From JAWLHA01 sp041690535 (GTDB taxonomy: Bacteria > Pseudomonadota > Gammaproteobacteria > Thiohalomonadales > Thiohalomonadaceae), in the NCBI GenBank assembly GCA_041690535.1, contig JAWLHA010000014.1, positions 8,949-72,948 of the forward strand: 64,000 nucleotides of DNA. Reading direction: 5' to 3'. The notes under the pieces were generated by a model that was not told the origin of the DNA, made no database searches, and worked only from the letters and a program-made list of their open reading frames with translations. How positions within the stretch are numbered: the first letter of the stretch is position 1; each line of letters begins with the position of its first letter. The position numbers and the translations under genes are program-made. Below, piece after piece: positions 53,493 through 62,333 of the stretch.

Positions 53493-54689
53493 GTGCGAGA
53501 AGAGGCATCGGGGGGGCGTAAAGCGGTACTGGGTACCGGAGACAAGAGCCCCCTGCTTGTGATTCGGGAAGGACGGTCGTGTGCGAGTCGGTGTCTCGTG
53601 GTTCTAGGGGTCGAACGGGGTGGAACCTCAATGGTGGCCGGTGTGTTGCGCGCTCTTGGGGTGGAAATGGGTGAGCGGGCCGGACTCAATCACGAAGATC
53701 CAAAATTCCTAGGTAACAATATCGACAAGCTCAGGGAGGAAATAGAGTTACGCAATCGGAAGTACAGCTTGTGGGGCGTAAAAGTGCCACAGCTGGTCAC
53801 TCACATGGGGGCGCTGCACGAGGCGTTCGTCAACCCACACTATTTGTTCGTTACCCGTAATATCGGTGCGGTGTCGGAGAGCTGGATGCGCCGGTCCGCA
53901 GGTGACTACCTCGGCGTTGCCGATAGAACGATTGAGTATTATGGCCGGGCAGTTGAGTTTCTCCGCTCAGTAGAGTCCCCTGCAGCGATAGTCAACTACG
54001 AGCGTGCCTGTGCGGACAAGGAGACATTCGTCCGGCAGGTCGCCGAATTCGTTGGCCTTTCTCCCGACGAGGCACTGCAAAGGCGCGCCTCGGAGATGAT
54101 AACCGGGGATGGAAAAGGGTATGTGAACCTCCCCGAGCACCACTTTGCCGTTGAACGGCTCGACCGCACCAGCCCATGGCGACTTGGACGTCGGGTTCGT
54201 GTCCAGGTCGTGGTACCCGACGTCCGGACTGACAGGAATCAGCGGATGGTGCTCGAAAAACAGCAGGACCGCATCATTGTTTCGTCCGAGGATGGGGCAC
54301 CGTTTGCCAAACGATTCGCGCTTTCGTTCATTCTCGACGCAAGCCCAAGCGCCATTCACGGTGAGAAGGTGAGGCTCTACTTCGACTTCGTCGGAGACTT
54401 TTTCCCGGGGCATGCGACCCGCCCCAAGCTTGTATCCGGGGTCAACCATCTGTCAGTTGAATCGAACGGTAAGGTGAGACGGCTGGCTATTGGCGGGACC
54501 GAGCCGATCGCACTCTCCATTTCCAGGGTTCAAATCCACGAACTCGCCAGCGGTGGGGGCCGTGTAAGGACGCCCAAGGGATATGGCCTGGCCAATATTT
54601 CGCTGTTATGGAAGTGGATCTGTGGGGCCTGTTCGAGAACTGTGGAACGGGTCGGTCAGGCCGTTCGGGGTCGCGTTGCCAGGGGTTGA
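53493..54689 (+). CDS. Sulfotransferase-like protein with an extra C-terminal beta-rich domain
   Basis: GTG 53493 is favoured because AAGGGGG lies about 6 bases upstream; a TTG at 53466 is also in frame. The 398-residue protein begins with a P-loop region VVLGVERGGTSMVAGVLRALG and a helical sulfotransferase-like core (about 35-200, with LFVTRNIGAVSESWMRR at the 3'-phosphate-binding place). About residues 215-340 look beta-rich (RRVRVQVVVPDVRTD and VNHLSVESNGKVRRLAIGG), and I do not recognise that part. It follows the ATPase gene by 14 bases. PAPS use and acceptor are not established. Confidence 0.72.
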   Translation: MREEASGGRKAVLGTGDKSPLLVIREGRSCASRCLVVLGVERGGTSMVAGVLRALGVEMGERAGLNHEDPKFLGNNIDKLREEIELRNRKYSLWGVKVPQLVTHMGALHEAFVNPHYLFVTRNIGAVSESWMRRSAGDYLGVADRTIEYYGRAVEFLRSVESPAAIVNYERACADKETFVRQVAEFVGLSPDEALQRRASEMITGDGKGYVNLPEHHFAVERLDRTSPWRLGRRVRVQVVVPDVRTDRNQRMVLEKQQDRIIVSSEDGAPFAKRFALSFILDASPSAIHGEKVRLYFDFVGDFFPGHATRPKLVSGVNHLSVESNGKVRRLAIGGTEPIALSISRVQIHELASGGGRVRTPKGYGLANISLLWKWICGACSRTVERVGQAVRGRVARG

Positions 54690-54701
54690 TGCGGAAGGCC
54701 C

Positions 54702-55652
54702 ATGCGAGTTGCGGTGATTGTCGTGAATTGGAATGGTCACCGTTGGTTGCGGCGCGCGCTTCAGGCGATCAGTGGCCAGACCCGGCGGCCGGATCGCATC
54801 ATTGTGGTAGATAACGGCAGTACGGATGGTTCGGAACGGATTGCCGAGGAGTATGCCGGTGCCGAACTGATTCGCTTGGGGAAAAATACCGGGTTTGCCG
54901 CGGCCAACAATGTCGGGATCGACACTGCCGCCGATTGCGAGTGGGTGGCACTGATCAATAACGACGCGTTTCCCGAGCCCGAGTGGCTGGAGCGCCTGGT
55001 AGCGCAGGCAAATGGGCACAAGGGATTTCATTTCTTTGCCTCGAGAATCGTCAAGGATGATGATGGCATTACGCTGGATAGTCGGGGCGATGCGTATCAC
55101 CCTTCCGGACTCGCTTGGAGCCGGGGGCACGGACGGCAGGTCCGTGAGGGGGATGGGAGGGATGAGGAGGTCTTCGGTGCGTGTGCCGCGGCGGCGATGT
55201 TCAATCGAAGTGCGGTGTTGAGTGTTGGTGGGTTTGATTCGGAGTACTTCTGCTATTTCGAAGATGTCGATCTTTCGTTTCGACTGAGGCTCGCGGGTTA
55301 CCGGTGTCAGTATGTGGATTCGGCGATCGTGCGACACGTGGGTTCAGCCAGCACGGGACGGCGCAGTGATTTTGCGGTGTATCACGGACATCGCAATATG
55401 GTATGGACCTTCTTCAAGAACATGCCGCTTCTCGCCTTGTTCGCTTACCTTCCCCAACACCTTTTGCTGAACGTGATCTCTGTGCTCTGGTTTTCGGTGC
55501 GGGGGCAGGGCAGGTCGATTCTGCGGGCAAAAGCGGACGCCATAAGAGGGTTGCCTCAGGTGCTGAGGAAGCGAAGACGATATCCTTTAAGCGCCCATGT
55601 TGCGGATGTGTGGGAAAAGGGGGTTCTGAGCCCCTATGTTCGCCGTGGGTGA
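54702..55652 (+). CDS. GT2 glycosyltransferase
   Basis: A GT-A enzyme of 316 residues. AVIVVNWNGHRWL and IIVVDNGSTDGSE open the domain. GFAAANNVGID and ALINNDAFPEP give the metal/nucleotide site (NND in place of DxD), and FDSEYFCYFEDVDLSFRLRLAGY carries the ED acceptor/base motif. A hydrophobic segment near 265-285 suggests membrane contact. This layout is common in rhamnosyl/WcaA-type transferases of O-antigen loci. It overlaps the next gene by 17 bases. Confidence 0.92.
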   Translation: MRVAVIVVNWNGHRWLRRALQAISGQTRRPDRIIVVDNGSTDGSERIAEEYAGAELIRLGKNTGFAAANNVGIDTAADCEWVALINNDAFPEPEWLERLVAQANGHKGFHFFASRIVKDDDGITLDSRGDAYHPSGLAWSRGHGRQVREGDGRDEEVFGACAAAAMFNRSAVLSVGGFDSEYFCYFEDVDLSFRLRLAGYRCQYVDSAIVRHVGSASTGRRSDFAVYHGHRNMVWTFFKNMPLLALFAYLPQHLLLNVISVLWFSVRGQGRSILRAKADAIRGLPQVLRKRRRYPLSAHVADVWEKGVLSPYVRRG

Positions 55653-56529
55653 GAATGCAGTGGCGGGTTCCCGCCCCAGGATATCCGTCGTGATCGTCAG
55701 TTATCACACGGGTCCGGTGCTCAAAACCTGTGTCGATTCGGTCGTTGAGCAATTGGGGGACAATGACCTCATCATTGTCGATAACGGCAATGATGCCGAG
55801 TCTTCGGCTTTTCTCCGCACTGGCGCGGCCCGCGGGCTGTTCAAGCTTCGGACCGGCCACGGAAATGTGGGGTTCGCTGCAGGATGCAACATCGGTGCGC
55901 GGGAGGCCAACGGCAAATATCTTCTGCTTCTTAACCCGGATTGCATCCTACCGGCAAATGCTCTGTGCAGCTTCGATGAGATTGCGTGTCGGCTGGACAG
56001 GGACTTTGTCCTCGGTGCCAGGATTCTGGATCCCGATGGGGTGGAACAGCGCGGAAGCCGTAGAGCGACGCTGACTCCACTTAACGCACTCATCGAGGGT
56101 CTGGGGCTGGGCGGCAAATGGCGATACGGGCAGCTCTACTTGCACCATCAGCCTCTGGGTACAGGAGATGTGTTCGACGTTCCTGTCGTAAGCGGTGCCT
56201 GCTTGCTGACTCAAGCGGCAACCTACTGGCGAATCGGAGGGATGGATGAGGGATACTTCCTTCACGTGGAAGATATCGATTTCTGCTTCAGAGCGGCCCG
56301 GAGCGGCGTTAGGGTGATGTTCTGTCCGGAGATCGAAGTGCGGCATGTGAAAGGCACCAGCGCCGCGAGTCGGTTGTTCGTTGAGTGGCACAAGGCCAAA
56401 GGATTCGCCCGCTATTTCGTTCGGCACTTCACTTTGTCCTGGTGGCTTCCCTTGGTGCCGTTGGTGTGTTTCGGGGGGATCCTGAGATTCGCCATTGGCG
56501 CGGCAGTCCGTAGCCGTCGGGGGAGATGA
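55636..56529 (+). CDS. GT2 glycosyltransferase
   Basis: A second close-type GT-A enzyme, 297 residues. SVVIVSYHTGPVL and LIIVDNGNDAES start the fold, GNVGFAAGCNIGAREANGKYL and LLNPDCILP form the donor site, and MDEGYFLHVEDIDFCFRAARSG the ED motif. A C-terminal hydrophobic stretch (about 262-285) could bind the membrane. It may act next to the preceding enzyme in adding alternating sugars. Its end faces the minus-strand gene at 56564. Confidence 0.92.
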   Translation: MFAVGENAVAGSRPRISVVIVSYHTGPVLKTCVDSVVEQLGDNDLIIVDNGNDAESSAFLRTGAARGLFKLRTGHGNVGFAAGCNIGAREANGKYLLLLNPDCILPANALCSFDEIACRLDRDFVLGARILDPDGVEQRGSRRATLTPLNALIEGLGLGGKWRYGQLYLHHQPLGTGDVFDVPVVSGACLLTQAATYWRIGGMDEGYFLHVEDIDFCFRAARSGVRVMFCPEIEVRHVKGTSAASRLFVEWHKAKGFARYFVRHFTLSWWLPLVPLVCFGGILRFAIGAAVRSRRGR

Positions 56530-56563
56530 CCTGGGCGCTGGATTACGCGTGGTCCGGTGCAGG

Positions 56564-57430
56564 TCAGTCATCAGTCAGCAGGTCGGCCCGTTCCGGGAAA
56601 AAAGCCCGGGGGGTAAATCCCAGGAGTGCGGTGGCTTCGCTGTGAGAGAAGGCCAGGTGCCGGTTCATGCGTCGAAACAGGGTGGGGCGGTAATGGCTCT
56701 GGTCCACCAGACGGAGCAGGCACTCGGGTAGGGCAGGCGGGATAGACACAATGCTTGGCGGGCGGCCCATGGAGAGAAAGATGCGCTCCACCATTTCACG
56801 ATACGGGATTGCCTCCCCTCCCGAGAGGATGAGCGTCGTTCCGTACGCACTCGGTCGATCGAGCGCGGAACAGATGGCCGCGGCAACATCCGCGGCGTGA
56901 AGCGGCTGGCGTTGCCCGGTGCCGGGACGGGCGATGGGGAAGAAGTGCCAACGTCTGATGAATCGGGCTATGGCACTCACATTCCGGTCGCGCCCCAAAC
57001 CGTAAATCAGCGTTGGCCGGAAAAGCGTCACAGGCACTCCGCTGGCCGACTCGAAACGCCGCAATTCCGCCTCGGCAACGTGCAGCCGGCGAGCCACCGC
57101 ACGCTCCACGGGATCGCTACTCTCCTCCTTGGTTGAAACGCTTGTGGAGCCAACGGCGATGAGCTGTCGACAGTGGACCAACCGCGGCACCAGCGGGGGC
57201 AGCAGCCACAAAGGGAGAAGGGAAATAATGGTGCTGTGCGGGGGCGGGCGCCAGCCAGCCGGTGCGGTTACGTCGAGGGGAGTCCAGGGAAACGCGGCAG
57301 ACTGCTCTCGTGGGGTATGCCTGCTGTGGCAATGCCCCGTGAGCCCCCGCGCGGCCAATGCCGCATTGAGATAGGGCCAGACGATGGCGCTGGCGCCCAG
57401 GATCACTGCACTGTGGGGATGGGAGGCCAT
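56564..57430 (-). CDS. SDR-like NAD(P)-binding protein with degenerate motifs
   Basis: The only confident minus-strand gene. Starting at the ATG that ends at 57430 gives 288 residues, MASHPHSAVILGASAIVWPYL. The usual GxxGxxG is replaced by GASAIVW, and no YxxxK is visible, but FRPTLIYGLGRDRNVSAIA, RQPLHAADVAAAICSAL and LILSGGEAIPYREMVERIF match the C-terminal half of sugar-nucleotide epimerases/reductases of the WbpV/UDP-QuiNAc type. Its place next to WbpL- and WbpM-like genes supports a link to sugar modification, but catalysis is doubtful. An upstream extension to 57496 is open. Confidence 0.72.
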   Translation of the reverse strand: MASHPHSAVILGASAIVWPYLNAALAARGLTGHCHSRHTPREQSAAFPWTPLDVTAPAGWRPPPHSTIISLLPLWLLPPLVPRLVHCRQLIAVGSTSVSTKEESSDPVERAVARRLHVAEAELRRFESASGVPVTLFRPTLIYGLGRDRNVSAIARFIRRWHFFPIARPGTGQRQPLHAADVAAAICSALDRPSAYGTTLILSGGEAIPYREMVERIFLSMGRPPSIVSIPPALPECLLRLVDQSHYRPTLFRRMNRHLAFSHSEATALLGFTPRAFFPERADLLTDD

Positions 57431-57584
57431 GATGCGAGTGTTTTTTCTTGTGGCCTCCTCAGCATAGTTGCTTTCCGCGCAGGTGTTCTGAACCACGGCG
57501 TGGGATGCGCGGCGGAGACGGTGCGAGGGGGCTCACGCGCCGATCTCCGCAGCCGTTGCAGGGTTATGTTCTGGGGGGTTCAGG

Positions 57585-57612
57585 TTGTCGCTCCAACCTT
57601 TTTTACTAGTAT
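57585..57612 (+). promoter_or_regulatory. Promoter candidate for the WecA-like / dehydratase genes
   Basis: TTGTCG (57585-57590) and TAGTAT (57607-57612) are 16 bases apart and lie 52 bases before the ATG at 57664, in the 233-base gap between divergently oriented genes. Confidence 0.5.
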
Positions 57613-57663
57613 GAAGGTGGAAATGGGGCGCTGGCGTTCCCCTGGGAAGAACAAGAAAGAACT

Positions 57664-58728
57664 ATGCAAAGTCTCGTGTGGTGGGGCATACCTGTCGCCG
57701 CGTTCATTGGGAGCGGAGCACTGACCGGGTTTCTGGCCGGGCCGGGGATGCGGCTGGTGCCGCTCCTTGACCATCCCAATGCGCGTTCACTCCACTCGAG
57801 ACCCGTCCCGAAGACGGGCGGGTTGGCGATGGTCACCGTCATTACCTGCAGCTTCGTGGCGCTTTCCACCACTGGAACGATCCCGGCCCCGGTGACCCGG
57901 TGTGGGCAGGCGCTCTTACTGCTCTGGGGACTGTCGCTGGTCAATGATCAGCAGGAAGTCCACCCGGGTTACCGACTCGCGGTGCATCTGATGGCCGGAG
58001 CCATTCTCGCGGGAAATCTTGCACCCGTTCCAGCGCAATGGGTGCCTGAGGCACTGCTGGGGTTGGTTTTCATCTGGTATGTCCTGGGGATTGCGTGGGC
58101 GGTCAATCTCTTCAATTTCATGGATGGTATGGACGGCCTCGCTGCCGCAATGGGGTTCCTGGGGTTTGCCGGGTTGGCCGCCATCGGCATCATCAAGGGT
58201 GATTCCGGCTACACGGTGGCCAACGCAGCGGTCGCGGCCTCAGTGGCCGGTTTTGGGTTGCATAACTTCCCCCCAGCCCGCATCTTCATGGGCGACAGCG
58301 GATCGACGATCCTGGGGTTGTTGGCCGCAGCCTCCAGTCTATGGGCCGTTCAAAGCGAGCTTGTCCCCCCTCTGGTTCCCTGCATCCTCTTCTTTCCCTT
58401 TGTTGCCGATGCGACTGTCACGCTGTGGAGACGGGCGGTGTCGGGCAGGGCATTGTGGCAGCCGCATCGCGAACATCACTACCAGCGCCTCGTGCTGGCT
58501 GGCTGGTCGCAACGTCGGGTTCTCCTTCTGTATTTCGGTTTCATCGTTCTTTGCGTGATGGCGGCCGTCGCCACGGTGTGGTTCGACTCCACCGGCTGGC
58601 CCGCCATGGGACTAGTGGTCGCTGCCGGGGCGGGTATTGGCCGGCTAGTGAAACGTGTCGAGACGGAACGCGGTAAGCATGCGCTTCCCCTACCCAGGGT
58701 CACCCATTGTGGAGAATGCAAGCAGTAG
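57664..58728 (+). CDS. WecA/WbpL-type polyprenyl-phosphate HexNAc-1-phosphate transferase
   Basis: A multi-spanning membrane enzyme of 354 residues that should start the glycan by moving a sugar-1-phosphate to undecaprenyl phosphate. Landmarks are LHSRPVPKTGGLAM, AVNLFNFMDGMDGLAA, RIFMGDSGSTILG and the cytoplasmic PHREHHYQRL loop. Odd point: the normally invariant DD motif after the third helix reads LSLVNDQQEVHPGYRL, that is Asn-Asp. About ten hydrophobic segments are seen. The ending is unusually Cys-rich (HCGECKQ). It overlaps the following dehydratase gene. Confidence 0.9.
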   Translation: MQSLVWWGIPVAAFIGSGALTGFLAGPGMRLVPLLDHPNARSLHSRPVPKTGGLAMVTVITCSFVALSTTGTIPAPVTRCGQALLLLWGLSLVNDQQEVHPGYRLAVHLMAGAILAGNLAPVPAQWVPEALLGLVFIWYVLGIAWAVNLFNFMDGMDGLAAAMGFLGFAGLAAIGIIKGDSGYTVANAAVAASVAGFGLHNFPPARIFMGDSGSTILGLLAAASSLWAVQSELVPPLVPCILFFPFVADATVTLWRRAVSGRALWQPHREHHYQRLVLAGWSQRRVLLLYFGFIVLCVMAAVATVWFDSTGWPAMGLVVAAGAGIGRLVKRVETERGKHALPLPRVTHCGECKQ

Positions 58729-60715
58729 GGAGCGGGTCAGTCAGAACATCGTCGAACAGGGGTGGCGGTTCCGTCTGAAGAACCTCCCACGCCCGGTCAA
58801 AGTCGCGCTGATGGTCATAACGGACCTCTCTCTGGTGCCGTTTGCGTTGTGGTTGGCCTGGGTCCTGAAACAGGGGAGTCTTACGGCAGGCACCGCCCCG
58901 CCGCTGGGTGCGTTCCTGTTGGCACCACTACTCTCGATCCCGATTTTTCACTACATGGGCGTCTACCGCACGGTGGTCCGCTATGTGGACTATGAGTCCA
59001 TATGGGCAACCGTCCGTGCCGTCTCACTGGCGGTGCCGGCGACTGCCGGTGTGTTGATGCTGATGGGCAATGACGGGCTCCTCCAAGCGGTGCTGATCAT
59101 CTACTGGTTCACCTTGAACGCGCTGATTGCGGGGAGTCGCATGCTGGCCAGGGCTTGGCTTTTCGACTTCAAGGAGAGGGGCCAGCGGCGTGGGGTGGTG
59201 ATCTATGGGGCCGGGTCGGACGGCGTGCGACTCGCCTCCAAGATGCGTAAGGACATGGAGTTCAAGCCTGTGGCGTTCGTGGATGACGATCGGACCCTCT
59301 GGGGCAGCCTGATTGCCGGCTTGCGGGTTTATGCACCCAAGGAGTTGGCGGATCTGGTGCGTATCAAGCGCGTCGCGGAGGTGTTTCTGGCCCTGCCATC
59401 GGCCTCCCCTGGCAGGCGGCGGGAGATCCTGGACGCGCTGGAGAAGTTGCCGCTCTACATCAGGATTCTTCCCTCCTCCGGCGAGCGGAAAAACCGGGTA
59501 ACCGGGGTCGAGGCGCTTCGCGACATCGAGCTGGAAGATCTGCTCGGGCGGGAGCCGGTCGTTCCCGAAAAGGGGTTGCTTCGCGCCTGTATCCAGGACA
59601 AGGCGGTGATGGTGACGGGCGCGGGTGGCTCCATCGGGTCGGAGCTGTGCCGGCAGATTGTGGCTCTGGGGCCGAGGCGCCTGGTGCTGTTGGAAATCTC
59701 CGAATTTGCACTCTACACCGTGGATCGCGAATTGCGCTCCATAGCGGCCAGGCAGCGGCACAGGGTGGAGATTGTACCAGTGCTTGGTTCGACGCAGGAC
59801 CGGGCACGATGCGAAAAGACCCTTAGGGAACTGGGGGTGAATACCGTCTACCACGCGGCGGCCTACAAGCACGTACCCTTGGTCGAGCACAATGCCATCG
59901 AGGGCATTCGCAACAACGTCCTCGGCACCTGGCGACTGGCCGAGTCCGCCCTGGCCACGGGGGTGGAGACCTTCGTCCTCATCTCGACAGACAAGGCGGT
60001 GCGGCCCAGCAACATCATGGGGGCCTCCAAACGCTGTTCCGAATTGATCCTGCTTCGGTATGCCAAAGAGGGCAGGATGCGTGCTTCAGGCCGACGTACC
60101 CGCTTCTCCATCGTCAGGTTCGGCAACGTCCTGGGCTCTTCGGGATCCGTGGTGCCGGTATTCAGGGAGCAGATCAAGGCGGGGGGGCCTGTAACCGTCA
60201 CTCACCAGGATGTGACCCGCTACTTCATGACCGTCACGGAAGCCGCGCAGTTGGTGCTGCAGGCCGGTTCCATGGGCAAGGGGGGTGAGATTTTTGTTCT
60301 CGACATGGGCGAGCCCATTCGGATCGTCGAACTCGCGCGCAAGATGATCCGTCTCATGGGGCGGGAGGTCCGTGACAGTGAAAACCTGAGTGGCGAGATC
60401 ACCATCGAATACACCGGCTTGCGTCCGGGCGAGAAACTCTATGAGGAGTTGCTCATCGGTGACAACGCCACCGGAACCCAGCACCCGCGGATCTGGCTGG
60501 CGGAGAAGGCGACTGGAGAGCTGCCGCCCACCATGGAAAACCTCGATGCCCTCGCGGATGCCTGCGAGCGGGGCGACTGTGCCGTTGCCCGCAGGCTGTT
60601 GGCCTCCATCGTGGTCGAGTATGGACACCCCGCGGAGTCGGATGACCCTCTCTGTACATCCGAACCGCCCCGCAAGGAGGCAGGGGGCGAGGTCATTGCA
60701 TTGGCACGCTCCTGA
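58679..60715 (+). CDS. WbpM/PglF-type UDP-HexNAc 4,6-dehydratase
   Basis: A large membrane-anchored SDR that turns UDP-GlcNAc into a 4-keto-6-deoxy sugar. With ATG 58679 it is 678 residues; GTG 58709 is an alternative. Four N-terminal hydrophobic segments (about 35-150) are followed by a CoA-binding-like Rossmann domain (about 165-290). The catalytic SDR (about 305-600) has MVTGAGGSIGSELCRQI, LISTDKAVRPSNIMGASKR and RFGNVLGSSGSVVPVF. The catalytic Tyr is replaced by Met (MGASK), which is normal for this family. GLRPGEKLYEEL closes the domain. It acts with the WecA-like enzyme next door. Confidence 0.94.
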   Translation: MRFPYPGSPIVENASSRERVSQNIVEQGWRFRLKNLPRPVKVALMVITDLSLVPFALWLAWVLKQGSLTAGTAPPLGAFLLAPLLSIPIFHYMGVYRTVVRYVDYESIWATVRAVSLAVPATAGVLMLMGNDGLLQAVLIIYWFTLNALIAGSRMLARAWLFDFKERGQRRGVVIYGAGSDGVRLASKMRKDMEFKPVAFVDDDRTLWGSLIAGLRVYAPKELADLVRIKRVAEVFLALPSASPGRRREILDALEKLPLYIRILPSSGERKNRVTGVEALRDIELEDLLGREPVVPEKGLLRACIQDKAVMVTGAGGSIGSELCRQIVALGPRRLVLLEISEFALYTVDRELRSIAARQRHRVEIVPVLGSTQDRARCEKTLRELGVNTVYHAAAYKHVPLVEHNAIEGIRNNVLGTWRLAESALATGVETFVLISTDKAVRPSNIMGASKRCSELILLRYAKEGRMRASGRRTRFSIVRFGNVLGSSGSVVPVFREQIKAGGPVTVTHQDVTRYFMTVTEAAQLVLQAGSMGKGGEIFVLDMGEPIRIVELARKMIRLMGREVRDSENLSGEITIEYTGLRPGEKLYEELLIGDNATGTQHPRIWLAEKATGELPPTMENLDALADACERGDCAVARRLLASIVVEYGHPAESDDPLCTSEPPRKEAGGEVIALARS

Positions 60716-60848
60716 CTTCTTGCGGCCGGGGCAGAGTCGGAGTCGCACGGGGGGGAGCCCCCTTGCGGAGGCTTGGCCTCAAGTGGAGGAGAACGGCTTC
60801 TTTCAGGGCCCAACGATTTTGGCCCCTTCGGGAGGGGGACGGACCCGA

Positions 60849-60923
60849 CGGGGTGAACGCATAACTCTCATTACGGCCGTGCTGTGAGCGATGTAAGTCC
60901 TTGGGCAAGGATGCGTTACCCTG
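60849..60923 (+). repeat. Internally deleted CAGGG-ended element with 10 bp target duplication
   Basis: A 75 bp copy. The left arm CGGGGTGAACGCATAACTCT runs through ACGGCCGTGCTGTGAGC into GATGTAAGTCCTTG, then jumps to the right end GGCAAGGATGCGTTACCCTG; the whole centre is missing. ACGGACCCGA occurs on both sides, abutting the element at 60839-60848 and 60924-60933. It lies in the 313-base gap between the dehydratase gene and the dehydrogenase gene. The rest of that gap holds only a weak hairpin (60991-60996 with 61002-61007) and no gene. Confidence 0.83.
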
Positions 60924-61028
60924 ACGGACCCGAGTGGCAACCTTCCACTAGGGGGGGGAAGATGCGAAACTGCAACGGCTTTCTCTGATCCGCCGCCATC
61001 TGCGGCGTCATTTTGTTGGTGGAACCCA

Positions 61029-62306
61029 ATGTTTGAGCTGGATGATGTCCGTGTGGGGGTTGTAGGGCTGGGGTATGTGGGACTTCCCCTTGCCGTCGAA
61101 TTTTCCAAACACTTCCCCGTGGTGGGCTATGACATCAATGAGGAGCGGGTGAGGGAGCTCCTGAGCAGTCATGATCGCTCCCGCGAAGTTTCACTGGAAT
61201 CTCTGGCAAGTGCGGAAGATCTGCAGATCACCAGTGACATCCAGGCGCTTCATCACTGCAATCTCTACATCATCGCAGTGCCCACCCCCGTTGATCGGCA
61301 CCATCGACCAAACCTCGCGCCACTCAGAGATGCAAGTAACAGTGTGGGGCGGCTGCTCAAGCGAGGGGACGTGGTCATTTACGAGTCGACCGTCTATCCG
61401 GGCGCAACCGAAGAGGTTTGTGTGCCCCGGCTCGAACGTGCATCGGGGCTGATGTTCAACCGTGACTTCTTTGTCGGGTATAGCCCCGAGCGAATCAATC
61501 CCGGCGACAGAATCCACACCATTACCTCCATCGTCAAGGTGACCTCCGGCTCCACGCCCGAGGCGGCGGAATTCATCAATGCCCTCTACCGGACCGTCAT
61601 TACAGCCGGAACGTTCAAGGCCTCGAGTCTGCGGGTTGCCGAGGCGGCCAAGGTGATCGAGAACACACAACGGGATGTGAACATCGCCTTTGTCAACGAG
61701 CTGGCACTCATCTTCGAACGGCTGGGTATAGACACCCAGGAGGTCCTTGACGCTGCGGCGACGAAGTGGAACTTCCTGCCGTTCAGGCCCGGCTTGGTGG
61801 GAGGGCACTGTATCGGAGTGGACCCCTATTACCTGACCCACAAGGCTCAAGAGGCGGGTTGCCAGCCGCTCATCATTCCGGCCAGCCGGCAGATCAACGA
61901 GGGCATGGGGATCCACATCGCCAGCCGCGTCATACGACTGATGGCGCAAAGGCGCATCAGCCCGGTGGGTGCCAGGGTGCTGGTTTTGGGGTTCGCTTTC
62001 AAGGAGAACTGCCCCGACCTCCGCAACACCCGGGTGGCCGACATCGTCAGGGAACTGGAAGTCTATAATGTCACTGTCGATGTATATGACCCCTGGGTGG
62101 ATCGGGATGAAGCATTGGCCGAATATGGGATCCCGCTACTCGAAAGCCCGTCGGCAGGGGAGTATGACGCGATCATCATAGCCGTGGCCCACCGGGAGTT
62201 CGCTTCGATGGGGGCCGAGCGTATCCGCGCCCTGGGGCGCCCCGGGGCTGTGCTCTTCGACGTGAAATACCTTCTGACGAAAGAGGACGTGGACGGTCGT
62301 CTGTAG
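61029..62306 (+). CDS. UDP-HexNAc 6-dehydrogenase (TviB/WbpO type)
   Basis: An NAD-dependent four-electron oxidation of a UDP-N-acetylhexosamine to the uronic acid. The 425-residue protein opens with VGVVGLGYVGLPLAVEF (NAD motif) and has YIIAVPTPVDRHHRPNL, the catalytic cysteine in GLVGGHCIGVDPYYLTHKA, and GFAFKENCPDLRNTRVADIV. The CPDLRNT motif and the length point to the UDP-GlcNAc/GalNAc group and not to UDP-glucose dehydrogenase. It can supply an acidic sugar to the glycan. galU follows after 27 bases. Confidence 0.93.
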   Translation: MFELDDVRVGVVGLGYVGLPLAVEFSKHFPVVGYDINEERVRELLSSHDRSREVSLESLASAEDLQITSDIQALHHCNLYIIAVPTPVDRHHRPNLAPLRDASNSVGRLLKRGDVVIYESTVYPGATEEVCVPRLERASGLMFNRDFFVGYSPERINPGDRIHTITSIVKVTSGSTPEAAEFINALYRTVITAGTFKASSLRVAEAAKVIENTQRDVNIAFVNELALIFERLGIDTQEVLDAAATKWNFLPFRPGLVGGHCIGVDPYYLTHKAQEAGCQPLIIPASRQINEGMGIHIASRVIRLMAQRRISPVGARVLVLGFAFKENCPDLRNTRVADIVRELEVYNVTVDVYDPWVDRDEALAEYGIPLLESPSAGEYDAIIIAVAHREFASMGAERIRALGRPGAVLFDVKYLLTKEDVDGRL

Positions 62307-62333
62307 GCGGAAGGGAAGGAGACTTAAGTCCGA

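Noticed and set aside
54606..55337. 243-codon minus-strand frame opposite a GT2 gene
   Set aside because: The + strand has a complete GT2 domain; the antisense chain has no fold-like pattern.
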